Assembly: GCF_014851395.1 (NCBI RefSeq)
Contig: NW_024043372.1
Location: 5,469,490 to 5,533,489 of the forward strand
Direction of reading: 5' to 3'
Source: Micropterus salmoides
Taxonomy: Eukaryota > Chordata > Actinopteri > Centrarchiformes > Centrarchidae
Length of the DNA stretch: 64,000 nucleotides
Every line of letters begins with the position of its first letter. Position 1 is the first letter of the stretch. The notes beneath the pieces are model-generated. The model did no database searches. It was not told where the DNA came from and worked only from the letters and a program-made list of their open reading frames with translations. The translations under genes were made by a program, and so were the position numbers. Below, piece after piece: positions 33,088 to 46,047 of the stretch.

Positions 33088-36000
33088 GTAAAACGATTTC
33101 TGCTGCCTGATTCCTGAAATTAGAGAGTTGATAGAAAACTTACACCTCTTAAAATTAACTAGTTTCAACACATTTTGTGGTGTAGATTCAACTACAATTT
33201 TTGTACTTTAACACAGGTCACAGTAGGGGAGAGCAGCGATTTTAAAAGATTATGTTGTAGAGAGAGATATGTTTTTGCTGTGGTCACTAACTTACAGGTG
33301 TGGTCTATCAATATCAGGTGATATTTTGTACAAATGTAGAACGACTTCCTTATAATTTCACTTTAAACATAAGTGCCTCATTGTTACTTTCGACCCGGTC
33401 AGCTGAGTCAAAAGTAACACAACAATACAAGCTAGATTTTTTGTGTTACCATCCTTGTATTTAATAAATAGACATGACTGTGACCTTGTTAATGTGTAAC
33501 TGCAAACACCTTTTGTCCTTTATCTTTAAAAAAAAAAAATTGTTAAATTTTTATTTTAAATATTCAGTTTCAAAAGTAACCTGACAGCCCAAACTTGAAT
33601 TGTTTAGAATAGTTCATATTATATTAAGGATATATTAATATATAATAAATATATAATGTAAATATGCAAATGTAAGCACCTAAAACAGGGAGGAAATAGT
33701 TAGATGGAGATTGTTTATGAACCTGACATGATTAAAATAAAATAAGACTTTACTGATCTGCACTGGGGATATTTGCATGTTGTAGCAGTTTCAGAAACAG
33801 TGAACAAATGACAAATTTCAAGACAAATGACAAAAATCAAAATAAACAATAAAATTAAGATAAAAATGAAAAAGCTATTTACAGAATAGGCCTATACAAA
33901 TTTCACATTTTGAAATGAATTTAAAGTTGTTTTAGTAAGAACAGCATGAGTGATCTGCATTTTGAGTGCTTTTCTGAACTCCTTGGGAGACAGGCCAAAA
34001 TAAATATCAGCCGCTCTCTTAATATAAGCATGCAGCTTCCTCTCCTAGTCCAAGGAGAAGACTTAATAATGTGATCTGTACCTGTGGTCTAGTCTTCTCC
34101 CCAATTATCTCGGCCCTCCTCCTGCATTATCTGAACAAAGCGCATGGCATATGGCATGAGACTTTATCAGCTCAGAGACTAATGTTTCTAATAGAGATGT
34201 CCAGAAATGCCTTCTCATAAACATCTGGCTGTATCAGACCTCTGTCTTTCTGACCCACGCTATTGGCATATTCTGTTGCTATAATATGACATAAACATGT
34301 TTTAATAAATGCTGCAACACACAGAAAGTCACCACATTAGCAGCAGGACAAGATAAACACTTGTGGTCACTATAGAACTCCTGACATTTAAACACGATTT
34401 ATTTTTATACTAAAAAACTCTGACAGGGCAAACTTCAGGGTGTGTTAAAGCACTAAATAACCTGTAGATTAATCATTACTGTGACACATGAAACAAGAGA
34501 CACAGTTTGTACACAGGAAGCGATGCTTTTTCGATTACTGATTGTTTTTTGAAGTGAAATTCAGGTGCCGCTCCTTTTGGCCGTTTTAATTTCTGAAAAA
34601 TGGCCTGTATGTTGAAACAGGTGCAAGAACCTAACTCATGATAACAAAATTGAACAGCCATAACTGCAGCAACATTCAGAAATGGACGGGAAAATGAACT
34701 GTTCTGTATATAACTTTAATGGCAGAATTCAGTGACAATAGAGTTAATTAGAACTCTAATGATTCATCGATTAGTTGTTGTAAATTAAATCGCCCACTAT
34801 TTTGATAATGGATTTATCGGTTTGAGTATTTACTCAACTTTTCTGAATCTAGCTTCTTAAATGTAAATATTTTCTGATTTCTTTACTCCTTAATGACAGT
34901 AAACAAAGTAAATCTTTGGGTTACGGACAAAACAAGACATTTGAGGACATAATTTTGGAAAAACACTGATGGAATTTTTTTCACAATTTTCTGACATTTC
35001 ATATACAAAAAAACAAATCAATTCAATAAAGAAAATAATCGACAGATAAATCAACAATGAAAATAATCATAAGTTGCAGCACAACAGTTAAGACAGGTGA
35101 ATAAAAAAACAACAGGTGTTTGCTGGGCTGTGGAGACACCGTCTCTGTGAATATGAATTTTAGATCCCTGTTTGTAGCCTATATGGCCCTCGATATCACT
35201 CATTGTCCAAAAAACATGGCCTGTATGATATTTAGAAGACATTTACAGATACCATGCCCACACATACCCACTGAAAGGTTTGCAGCTTAAAACTGCTTCC
35301 TTGCTTATTATTGAGGTAACTAGTTAAAGGTTAAGGTTTGTAATTGCAGCCAGCTGTCTAGTCTACCGAACCCTATCATTTTGTAGAGAAAACCATAGAG
35401 AGATGCTATCTATTGCGTTATAGGACGCTGACATGGCAAATATCTGACAACCAGGTAAACAACAGTGAGCACAGGTTTCAATAGGCTGCCTCAATAACAA
35501 ACCACCTCGTTTGCAGCAGATGTGTATGTCTGTGCATGTGTGGGGAAATGAGAACTGAAGTGAAAGAAAGCACATTCAAGTACGCTAGTGAGTAAACACT
35601 AATATAAAGGTGGAGAATGAATTAGAATAAAATGGTTCAATAAGAAATAACCAAAGCTAGTAGAAATAGAAATACGATTCTGTGTGAAACCCTGAATATA
35701 TGTAAATAAACTGTTTTTTACAGGCAATTGCCAGCCTGGTCCCAAGATGGGCTAAACAACCCATTCAGAGGTTACTCAAGTTGGGACATAAAGTAAAAAT
35801 TAGTGGTTGGAAGAAAATAATGACACACAAATGTAGCCTAGCAGGGCGTCCCTCTCTAGCTTAAAGAAACTATTGAAAACTCATCTCTTCAGAGAACACT
35901 TTCTCTCATAACACCTCTAACTCCTGACCTCTAACATGCACCTGTGCTCTTCTTCTATCTCTTACAATTCTCCTGTACTGATTGCACTTTTTTGTTAACT

Positions 36001-38410
36001 CTTACTTCTTTTCCTAGGTATTTACCCCATTGATGCCATCTGTGCTATTAGCTCTTACTAGTATTTATTAGTGTTCTTACTTGTATGTATTGTCAGTTTG
36101 AATCTTTGTTGATCCTTTCGATAAAAGCGGCAAATGAGTAAAAGTAAATGTACTTTGGGTTTGTAATTAACTGCAGTAGAAAATGATTTGTAAAAGCTCA
36201 GACTCAGACGGAGAGACATTGTTTTTGCAGTTTATTTGTTACAAATGTGTGCTCTATTGTCTACAAATATATGTAGTGAATGCGCCTGTTCGTGAGTTGA
36301 TAAGCGTTGTAATGTGGGCTGGTGTGGCTGCAGTGCCAGGGCAGAACTTTTGTCCCAGTCCGCCCCTGCACGACAGCACCAGTTACTCACATAATCACTT
36401 CCTCTTTAGTGCTTGAGCCGGCAAAATAAAAGCCTTTTGCAGCAATGCTTTATTTCAAGTTGAATGGAGAAATCTTGCTTTGAAAAATTCTGAACGACAT
36501 TAAAAAAGAGCTTGCTTGCCACACCTCTAAGATAGTCGTTTGAAAACGTGATTCCCCTAAATGTCGTCTGCCTGGCGCTACTGGGGAAATGAAAAGACGT
36601 CGGTTGATGGATGCGGATTAAACACCGAAACACAAACACTGCAGCACTTGCTTTATTGTATGCATCTGAAACAGTCGCTTCATAATCTAATAATTTGTTG
36701 AAGAGGGGAAACAAAAATACCCGGATGAAGGATTGAACACACACCTCATAGCTGAGTCTTGTGCTTTACCAACTGACGTAACCAAACACCATAACATGCA
36801 GTTTAAATATTACGTTTTATGTTCTCACCCACCATCTACTGGATGAAAAAATTGCTCCAATGTAAAACTATGTATTGGCCATCTGGAATCAGTTGACACA
36901 AGCTATCAACACAACATTTAGTTCTATAAAGTTGACAGATCAAACTTATCTTACCTCCAGCAGAAACACTATCATTAATTCTGAGTGGAGTTTCTGACCA
37001 CCTGAACACCTGGTGCAACATCTCACAATAAATTTGGTTAACATGTTTAGGTTTAAAAAGAGTCTTTGTGGGGAGGGTTTCACCACTCTGTGAAACACTG
37101 TGCTGGCAAAATGTTCAACAATTTAAGAATGTTTCTCATCATAAAAGTACAAATAATCTGGGGAATTCATTATTGCCTATAGATCACATCACTAAAAGCT
37201 TCAGAAGAAACCCCTTTACGCAAGGGTCAAGGGTCAAAAATATTTGATGGCCATGATCTTTGGGCCCTCAGACGGCACATCAATAAAAACAGACAATTCT
37301 GTAGTATACCTCACTGCATGGGCTAAGGCACATTTGCTTGAACACAGCTTGTTGCTGCATCCGCAAATGCATGTTAAAACTCCACCATGCAAAAAGGAAA
37401 CTGGATCCAGAAACGCTGCTGCGAAATCACTTAAGATGAAATTGAGGCAAAGTGGAAAACTGTCCTGTGGTCTCATGAGTCAAATATAAAGTCTGTTTGG
37501 AAATTATGGTTGCTGCGTCCTCAGGTCTAAAGAGTAGAGGAACAGCAGAGCCAACATCTGTTAATACTGCAAATATCCACATTTATTATTATTATTTCCT
37601 ACATTTCAATTTTTTTTTACTTCCTTACAATCTCTACTTAACAAATGCTACTATTATTTCTATACCTTAAAGCCATGTGAGTATCTGTATTAAAGAATTT
37701 CCACTCGGTGATCAATAAAGTATTCTGATTCTGAAACCACTTTCTGCACGTTTTTACAGCATAGTGGCTCTGTAGTAAAATAGTCTGGTTGCTGAAAAAC
37801 TGACCTGCCTGCAGTCCTGACTTATCACCCATTAAAAATGTTTTGCGCATTATGAAACGTAAAATACGACAAAGGAGACCCCGAACTGTTAAGTAGCTGA
37901 AATCCTGAAATCCAGAGTGTTGTTAAAAGAAGAGATGATGCAACAGAGTGATACAACTGGAGCCTTTACCAATTTATTTGAAACGTGTTACTGGCATCAA
38001 ATTTGAAATGAGACAGAGTAAAATTTCCCCCTTTCAACATCTGATAAGTTGTCTTCGTGCTATTATGGGCATTTGATTTTGCACATCATCGCATTTTGTT
38101 GGTTACAATAACCACCGGATTATTTCAGATAGCCACAGTTATAAAAAATAAATAAATAAAAAAAGAGAGAAAGGTGGTTTTCCACAGCAGTATTGTGATC
38201 AAGAGGATAAGAATAGACATAAAACTAATTACTTTACAGCAGAGCTCATCCTCACTCTATATTTCCTTCAACTGACAGAGAGGCAGGCATTAACTGATTC
38301 ATCTTTGTGAACTACTGATTCAGAAAGAGTTGATTTTGAATGCTGCAGTAGCTCTGGGATTGTTTCAGTGTCTGACATGATGTGGACTTTTCTCTTTGTC
38401 TGATCTACAG
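33088..38410 (+). other. Gene C intron 1
   Basis: 5.3 kb with no supported exon. Parts are paralogous to A and B intron 1 (about 34480-35330). About 35850-36150 looks like a plus-strand LINE 3' end (AAACTCATCTCTTCAGAGAACA to CGATAAAAGCGGCAAATGAG). A tRNA-like SINE scrap may lie near 36715-36785, and 37210-37500 is probably repeat-derived, family unknown. Confidence 0.45.
35850..36150 (+). repeat. LINE 3'-end remnant
   Basis: Ends with GATAAAAGCGGCAAATGAGT, the usual 3' tail of fish L2-like elements and of the SINEs that share it. Confidence 0.4.
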
Positions 38411-38712
38411 GCTGTGAGGCCTGGTCTGAAGGCTCTGAAGAGTCTGTAGTGAAGGGATGTCCAACAGAATGGCTTGAATTCACCTGCAAATACACAGCGA
38501 CAAATAGAAAATACATTGATGTAGTTACTCCAAAAGAAAGCATAAAAACCACTGAGAGGAATGTATGGGAAAACAAAGGCAGAGTTTCCCTGTACAATGA
38601 CACAAAAAATAATAATCTCAGGGTGGTCATTAAACAACTTGCACATGAGGACTTTGGGAACTACACCTGTAAATTCCAAGAAATGAAATCAAGAAACTGG
38701 AATTGGAAGTTG
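38411..38712 (+). pseudogene. Gene C exon 2, D1 with frame break
   Basis: Open through EFTCKYTA ... EDFGNYTCKF, then one base short compared with A, B, D and E. An alternative donor at 38669 would restore phase but creates a TAG codon at the junction (T plus AG). Confidence 0.65.
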
Positions 38713-39356
38713 GTAAGAGACACTCACTTTTCATATGTTTTTCAATAAACTCAAATAAAACGTGGTCAAACCTTTTCAATAATAAAATATAAGTAAAACA
38801 AAAAAACATAAATATTACAACATAGCATGGAACAACACAACAGCTCATGTAATGGATAAAATTTTCAGAAACTTGTTTTTGATTCACACATGAAGCCAAA
38901 TATTGTTGATAAATCCTAAGTCAGTTATTTAAAGTTTGATATTTAACATCTGAACGCACTGTAATTCATTCCTAACCGTAAACATTTAATTCTGTCTTCA
39001 GCTTACAAATTAAAACAAAAGCAGAATTATTACACTTTACTATATATGAGAAAAGGTGCATTTCCATCCATAGCACACTATTAGTGATATTTTTGATCAG
39101 CTGAGTCAGAGTCACAAACCTTTACAAACACTAATATTATCAATCAGCCTTTTAACCATCTTTTTATAATTTATCCTCCAATGGTTTTGTGTTTTCTGAT
39201 ATTTTGTTATGTGTTTAACCACTCCCTTGAATTCTTGCTGTATTTCCAATTTGTGGATTTTCTGTGCACCTGTGACGTACTTTTGGTTTTGAAAGGCGCT
39301 ATAGAAACGTTTTCCTATTTACTTACATTTCACATTTTTGCCTTGTTTATTTGCAG

Positions 39357-39668
39357 AGACAGACGGCTGCCAGGGACAATTTATTCAAACTGCGTACAGA
39401 ACAGCTAAAACCACCATCACATGTGATTACACAGGAAACAAATACAAGTTCTTCTGCAAACAGAACGGTTCAATCTGTGAGGATATTTCATCAACAAAAT
39501 CCTCTCTGAAGTCAAACGGGACATTCACTCTCACAGAAACCAACAGTAGCTTCAGCGTGTCCATCAGTAACGTGTCCTCACGTGATGCTGGTGTCTACTG
39601 GTGTGGAGCGGAAACACATGAAGGAAGTTACAGAACTGCTCTCAGAAAGATACAGCTGGAGGTTAAAG
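39357..39668 (+). CDS. Gene C exon 3, Ig V-type domain D2
   Basis: 312 nt. TITCDYTG, KFFCKQNGSIC, SSRDAGVYWCG. Differs from the gene D exon at five bases by direct comparison. Confidence 0.8.
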
Positions 39669-39800
39669 GTGAGCAGCACACATCTGACACTTTTAATATT
39701 TGGTTTACTCACACAGACAATTAAGGTGTTTCTGAAATATGTTGTTTAGTACAGTCACTGATAGACAATGCTGTCTGTCTGTCTGTCTGTCTGTCTACAG

Positions 39801-40109
39801 CTGTTATTACTAACTTCACAAGGTCTCCAACTGTTGGACAGAATTTTACATACTGGTGTCAATATCTAAAAGGACAAACATATTCAAAGATATTCGTCTG
39901 TAAGGGAGAAGATCCATCTATATGTCAACCTCTAGTAACTGCACAGCTCAACCACACTGGGAAGTTTTCCATGAAGGATGGCAACAAAAGAAATATCACC
40001 ATAACAGTGAGAAACGTAACAGCAAACGACACTGGGACATACTGGTGTGGAGCAGAAAGCACTAACGAAACAATCAGCAACAAATTCTTCCACAGACTGG
40101 TGATGACTG
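39801..40109 (+). CDS. Gene C exon 4, Ig V-type domain D3
   Basis: 309 nt. FTYWCQYLKG, FVCKGEDPSIC, NDTGTYWCGAE. Two codons shorter than in A, B, D and E; read-through stops later here (no VGE stop). Confidence 0.8.
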
Positions 40110-41496
40110 GTGAGTGTTTACATTGGTTTATGTAATCTGACCCTGGTTCAGATTGTAGGAGGGTAACTGATGAATGACAAGCATGAAAAGCATGCAATAG
40201 TAATTATTGATGAAAGCAGGGTTAATTAACCTTGAACTCTGAGTTGACTATCAGTTTAATCAACTTTAAGTATTTAAACCCCCAAATGCATGCATGGCGA
40301 ATAAAAAAACCCCTCATCTTTCCTGTACAATGATTCACCATGGCGGCGGGTGAACCAAAAGAAGCAGTGAAAGAATCAGAGTTAGCCTCTGGAGCAACTA
40401 GGGGTTGCTCAGGGACACATTGGTAGACGTGTCACAGTGACTCTCAAACCAAAGGCAGGTGTCTTATCCACCGGTAACTTTACTTGTACTTGTAAAAGTA
40501 AAAGTTAATCAAAGTAATAGTACATAATGGTACTAGTAGAATGTTTTACTGCTCTTGCCACCTCTGCAACTGAGTTAATATTTTCAGTCCTGGCAAGAAC
40601 ATCCTATTAGACCTGCTTGATTATTGCCAAAATCACTATCACGATTATTGTGGTCAATATTGAGATCAAAATTAATTAACACGATTAGTCACTGACTTTA
40701 GAAATATTGACCTAGGAAAGTGGATTTCCTTGACGTTTAAATACAATACCAACTGAAAAACAAAAAAGTGAATGTAGTAATATGTTCACCGTGTTTTTTC
40801 ATTCCATTTTCAAACACTTACAGCACTTAATTACTCATTAAGCTCTGTAATTTGTTTAGTTAAATAAGCCTCTTAGAAAGAGCATTTCCCTTTTTTTTCT
40901 TTCATATCCTGTCACTGACTGCATCAATCTGCAGTAAGATCACTTGAGGTTGTTGCTATTTGTGCTCTTCTTTTCATTTCCTGCACATTTTCAGAGCAGC
41001 ATCCTGCAGTGATGTGACAACACAACTGTATCAGCAACAACCAGAACCCTTATCAAGTGATCAACTTTATCAACACAGATTTAGTGTTGAGTGTTTCCCT
41101 GTGCATGTGTTATACTCTTTAAGGATCAGTTGACATTTTATCAAGTTTTAAAACAATACATGTGGCTGTCAGTAGATTGAAAGTGTTACTGTTCAATGTA
41201 AATATGATCCATACTGGCTGTAAGGAAAACTCTCTGTCAGAAAGCAAATGAGAGCATTTCCCACACTGTCAAACTATTCCTTACACAGTAGACCTTTTTT
41301 TAAATAGCAGATGTTTTGAACACAGTAGGATGAATACAGGTGCTTCTATGTCAAGTGTCCCAGTAAGTCATGACAGTGAGTTTTTATTGTGTTTCAGAAC
41401 CAATGGGGGTAAAATTATTAAAATGTTTACATTTATGCTCGAGGTGGATCTGTTAACAAATCCAGCCTGTGCTATTTTCTTGCTATTTTTTTTCAG
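40110..41496 (+). other. Gene C intron 4
   Basis: Diverged relative of the A/B intron. Contains a SINE fragment near 40384-40473. No exon seen. Confidence 0.5.
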
Positions 41497-41553
41497 TATC
41501 ACCATCTCCTGTTTCTTCAACCCAGTCAACTACTATGTCTGCTGAGAGTCGTG
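41497..41553 (+). CDS. Gene C stalk exon
   Basis: 57 nt after TTTTTTTTCAG; SPSPVSSTQSTTMSAESRG, four residues shorter than in B. Confidence 0.7.
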
Positions 41554-41749
41554 GTAAGAGAGCATGTTTGAAATCTTAAACCTGCAGAAGAGCAACAGGA
41601 GGAATATTTTATAAACCGTTTTAAAATTCAATTTCTGTAAAATTCCTTTTTAATTCCTCAACACAGGGAGCTTTGGATGACAATGTCCTGTGTTAACTGT
41701 GTTTTAAACAAGTCTGGATTTTTATGTTGCTGTCTGGTTTATCTTGCAG

Positions 41750-41839
41750 GTGGTTCTCTGGTCGTCGTTACGTTGATTGTCTGTGTAGTTGTGCTGCTGC
41801 TGCTGCTGTTTGTGTTAATTTTGATCCTTATCTACAAAC
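41750..41839 (+). CDS. Gene C transmembrane exon
   Basis: 90 nt, GGSLVVVTLIVCVVVLLLLL then FVLILILIYK; one extra CTG codon compared with A and B. Read-through stops after KSYL. Confidence 0.75.
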
Positions 41840-42222
41840 GTAAGAGTTATTTGTAGAAGAAACACGCACATTTTGTACACAGTAAACCACATTCTCAACA
41901 GCTCCATCCTATGTGGAGGTGATGACTAATAAAGCCAAATCAGACAGAATGTATCACGTTAGTAGAAACTAGACATGATGTCTTTTTCGCCTGAATGTTG
42001 ACGTTTTTTTGAGCTTTGATCCTTCATCATTTCTGCTGATAAACAGTGTTAGTTAAGTTCTGTTACATTAAACCAAACTGAAAAATATGTACAGTACAGG
42101 TAGATTTTGTAGGTAGAGAGACTGTGTCTCAATTTGATGAAAAGTGGTGAAATGAATTCACTTTGTGTCCTTAAGTCTGCTTGTTTATTTCTTTTTTGTT
42201 CTCTTCTATTTCTTTCTGCCAG

Positions 42223-42278
42223 GATTTTCACATTTAAAGAACACAAGAAAAGGAGCAGAAGCACAGAACATCAGAGAG
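42223..42278 (+). CDS. Gene C juxtamembrane exon
   Basis: 56 nt, RFSHLKNTRKGAEAQNIRE. Confidence 0.7.
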
Positions 42279-43106
42279 GTCAGTGTATAAATGAATGTCT
42301 CTGTGTGTGGTTGTAAGTCGAATTGTACAGCTGGAAAAAAATGTGCAATAGCTGGATTACTCATCTCTGGATGGTGCCTGGTATTAAGTATTTGTGTTAT
42401 AAATATAAGAAAGAGCTACTCGGAGTCTTTGCTAAAGACAGAATAGTGTAAATAAATATTGGCCAACAGTGACACAGTGATGAATTTTCACTCATGCTGT
42501 GACAGAACCTTGATTTTTGCTGCATGTTTGTGTTACAGTGGTCGGATTTAGATTGAGGTGCACTACGACCTCTGATAACCAACTGGCAAAGATATTTCTT
42601 CCATGTTTTCTAGAAAGCTTCTGAACAGAAACAGGAGGATATACTTGTAAACAACACACTTCCTATAAAGTAATACTGTTACCACATGAGATAATGATCA
42701 GAAACCCGCTGCAGAGTAGCTACAACAAGAAACACTGTATTTCATTTCATATTTACTATTTCACTTGAATGAGGGAAATAATTTGTGTGTTAAATATGAA
42801 ATGTTAAAAAAAAACACATTAAAACATATCAGAAGATAGTGTGGCACTGGGACAACTAATTAATCTTTAAAATTTTATTTTATTAAAAGCACCTTCTGAA
42901 TCAGTTACTCCTGGCTTTGTACAAACCCGTGCTGATGTTTGCATTACTTTGTAACACCAAATGACACCACAGTAAAACTAGAGGTCCTGGAATTATTAAC
43001 CTGTTTGTAATTTAACTGACAATGTTGAGCACGTTCTGTATGGAGAGTTTATTGTTAAGATTCAACATGTTTTGTTCAGACTGTATTTTTTATTATTCAC
43101 TGGTAG

Positions 43107-43406
43107 GATTATGTCTACGAGGAGATACAGCAGCACATCCAGACTACAGTCTCAGGAAATGACATGAACATGATTTATGCCAATGTCAACTTTCCCACAA
43201 ACCCGTCTGCCTCGCAGCATTACTCCAGCATCAACTTCCAAAGTTGCTCTGACAGAGTTGGTGGTGAGGCAGTGATCCTCAAACCCAGCTCTGCTGCCTG
43301 CGAATATTCTACTGTGAAGCAAAATCCATCCTACTGGACAGTCAACCAGCCGTCCAGCTCTTCAGCTCACTATGCAACACTTAACAGGCAACTGCAGCAA
43401 CACTGA
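43107..43406 (+). CDS. Gene C tail exon with tyrosine motifs
   Basis: 300 nt with TGA. Sites DYVYEEI, MIYANV, QHYSSI, CEYSTV, SYWTV, HYATL: all YxxI/V/L-like, none with the full ITIM residue at -2; the canonical LHYSTI of B is QHYSSI here. Confidence 0.7.
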   Translation, partial: DYVYEEIQQHIQTTVSGNDMNMIYANVNFPTNPSASQHYSSINFQSCSDRVGGEAVILKPSSAACEYSTVKQNPSYWTVNQPSSSSAHYATLNRQLQQH

Positions 43407-44445
43407 GCAAAGATCAGCCTTGACAGGAATTTATGACATTTATTAAATGCATGGTCAAGATTTCAGCTCATTCCTGACATGATTGTTTATAATTCATTCA
43501 TTTAGTGTCGTCATCAGATAAAATGTTTATTTGTCCAATACTTTATGACCAATTATCTGCATAACTAATGACATTCCCATAAGGCTAGTATAGTAAAAGA
43601 AAAAGTATTAATGAATGTGAGATGTATTATGCTTCATACAATACAGTGCAAAAAGAAAATAATTAAAATATTACTCATTAATTACCACACTGGTATGACA
43701 GTCTCTTCATTTAATCTTTAAATTTAATGTGTGGAGGGTTTGACATTTTGGTTCTTTAGCGCTATCTGGTGGTAATTTCAAGACTGACACTGTGGGAGAT
43801 GGCACTGCATGCTTGATTCGATGATTCATTCTACAGAAAAACGTCAAAAGATATTGAAAGATGCAACAATCACATAAAAATTTACCTAATAGTAACTTAA
43901 CTTTAGTGTGCTGAATATCTTAGATACATTTATTTTCTATTTAAATCGCCCCATTAGCACAGTTTCCTCTTGTTTAGTGATGTCTGTTGTATACTCCATT
44001 AACAGTGAAAGAAACATATGAGGGCTAGTGCTTTTTGTAATTGACCTAAAATAGAACAAAACACCAATCTGCAGACAGTAGAGCCAACCACTGGAGATCA
44101 TAATCTGACGTGAGCATGTTCAGCATGATTCGATACTAATGACTGTTAGAGCCCTGCCTCTTCAAATACAAGTACATTTATTCATAACCTACTGCATAAC
44201 CGCTCAAGCCCCATTGCACTTCATAGAAAAGAGTATAAATCATTTGAATACACATCTGTTCCTCTTATTACTAACACAACAGGATAAATTTCAAACTACA
44301 GTTTATTAATCCAAATTCTCTGGCACAGAGAGTGTGATGTTTCCTAAATAAGTTTTGTTGAAGGAGTAATTGTTGTTGAGCAAGGAGACACTGTAACACA
44401 AAGACAGACTTGCAGAATATAATATAACCTGTTTATGAATATAAT

Positions 44446-44470
44446 AATATATATATATATATATATATAT
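44446..44470. repeat. (TA)n microsatellite
   Basis: Alternating AT run; absent from the paralogous region near 61800. Confidence 0.75.
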
Positions 44471-45319
44471 TTCATCACCTTTTGTGCTGTGGGTGGAGAA
44501 TAAATGAGCCTGTGTTTGCATCCTGTTTGTTTTAAATAGCTCTTCAGTTAAGGGTGAAAATGTCTCATAGCCAGAGATAGATGGAAAACAAATAGTGAGA
44601 GACATGACAACATAGACATCCTCAGTAGTCATCACTACTGTTTTCCCAAGCTTAGTTAGATTAACAGCTTCTGGTTCTAACAGAGCTGTTTCTCCTGCCA
44701 TTAACATGCTGAACAACATCTGACACTTAAAAACTACTTAATTTTATTTCCTGATACACCAAGGATTTACATAATCATCCATTAGTGGGAGGTTCCCTCT
44801 AATTGTTGTTGGAAATCACACATAAAAAAAGCCAAAGACAATATTATTATTGTTTGAAGACATTATGAAAGGTCTTACTAATAGTGATGACTACAGATAA
44901 AATCAGCTAAATCTGCAGCTACCCTTGGCTTTACAGAGCTGTAGAGTGAGTTTCAGATCATTGTTTTCAGTATTCAGTGTTTTCAGTGTTTTGTGTTCAG
45001 TAAAAGGCCTCTGTACTCTATCTGCTGAGCAGCAAACAGCAGACAGACACAATTAGAGACTAACTGGTGAACAAAGTCGAGCATAGAGCAGCTAAAGAGT
45101 TAAATATTTCAATCAGGAGAGGGTGGAGAGCAAAAACAGAGCTAACAGAGAGAGTATTGGACAGATGAATGACCATGTGTTGCTCTGTGACTGCCTGATG
45201 TGGAAATAAGAAACTGTTTGCTAACAAGTTTATCATCTCAACTTAAAGGTGATAATATGTTAAGCCACCAACAGGGGCACACACATGTCCGAAATGCATA
45301 CACGTGCACAAACAGGACC

Positions 45320-45542
45320 TCTACATGTCAGAGTGAGGGGGCTGCCACGCAGTCAGGCTCCCTGAGCAGTTAGGGGTTCAGGCTTTGCTCAGGTGAACCT
45401 TCAGCAGTGACCAGGAGGTGAAGTGGCACCTCTCCAGCTGCCAGTCTGAACTCCTTTTGACTGGTCTGTGCTGGACTTTAACCAAAACCACCCTCCAGTT
45501 ACCAAGCCAAGTCCCCACGGACTGAGCTACTGCTGCCCAAAG
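45320..45542 (-). repeat. tRNA-derived SINE, minus strand
   Basis: The reverse complement starts GGGCAGCAGTAGCTCAGTCC (A-box type). The same element is at 62520-62738, where the B-box reads GGTTCACGTCC, so the insertion predates the segmental duplication. Confidence 0.6.
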
Positions 45543-45827
45543 GCTTAACATCCACAGGTTTTAGGTAAAAAAAAATTGTTGAATAAAAATGTCACCTGTT
45601 TTTTTTTTGTAAATGTGCAGATACACAATTTGTGATCTATGAAGTAAATAATTTAATAGCAGATTATGAATAATGATGAGGTTGAACCCATTACAGTCTG
45701 TTGTTATAACTGTTGACCAGACATTTCTCTCTGACATATAATATTACATATTAGGGACTTTCTAATCGGAAAGATGTATTTTCTCTCTTTACAGTCATTT
45801 CCTATTTACTGTGTAAATGAAGTAATG

Positions 45828-45834
45828 TATAAAG
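45828..45834 (+). promoter_or_regulatory. TATA box of gene D
   Basis: TATAAAG 180 bp before the ATG; the same at 49791-49797 in E (182 bp). Followed by GGGAGGAG and AAGGGGAAGG purine blocks (ETS-like). Confidence 0.45.
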
Positions 45835-46007
45835 TGGGAGGAGATGTGACTAACACTTAAAGAAGAAAGATAAAAGGGGAAGGATAGAAATTTGGGAGTA
45901 GCTTTTAGGTATCATAAGATATACCTTCAAGAAATAGAGCTGTGCAGATAGAGGAGACCAACCAACAAGAGAAAACTGTCTCTCAGAGGATCTCAGCATC
46001 CAACAAA

Positions 46008-46047
46008 ATGAAGATCTTTCTTCTTCTCTTCCTCTCACTGATGACAG
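46008..46047 (+). CDS. Gene D exon 1, signal peptide
   Basis: MKIFLLLFLSLMT, GTAAAA donor; identical to gene E and near-identical to F. Confidence 0.75.

Larger units (their letters stand above)
33045..43406 (+). pseudogene. Gene C: CD300/pIgR-like receptor with frameshifted D1 exon
   Basis: Exons: 33045-33087 signal, 38411-38712 D1, 39357-39668 D2, 39801-40109 D3, 41497-41553 stalk, 41750-41839 TM, 42223-42278 juxtamembrane, 43107-43406 tail. D1 is 302 nt, not a multiple of three, because a base is missing near the D1 C-terminus (about 38678-38685); splicing it in shifts D2 into a frame that ends at an early TGA. Skipping D1 (phase 1 both sides) would restore a two-Ig receptor with stalk, TM and tyrosine tail, and every other exon is intact. 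So this is either a pseudogene, a two-domain receptor, or affected by an assembly error. Confidence 0.6.
43407..45633. other. Intergenic C-D
   Basis: From about 43900 on it is paralogous to 60470-62820 before gene F. Holds a (TA)n run (about 44446-44470) and a SINE (45320-45542). No gene supported. Confidence 0.5.

Noticed and set aside
37234..37489. Overlapping frames on both strands in gene C intron 1
   Set aside because: Likely an old mobile-element fragment; no family could be assigned from sequence alone.
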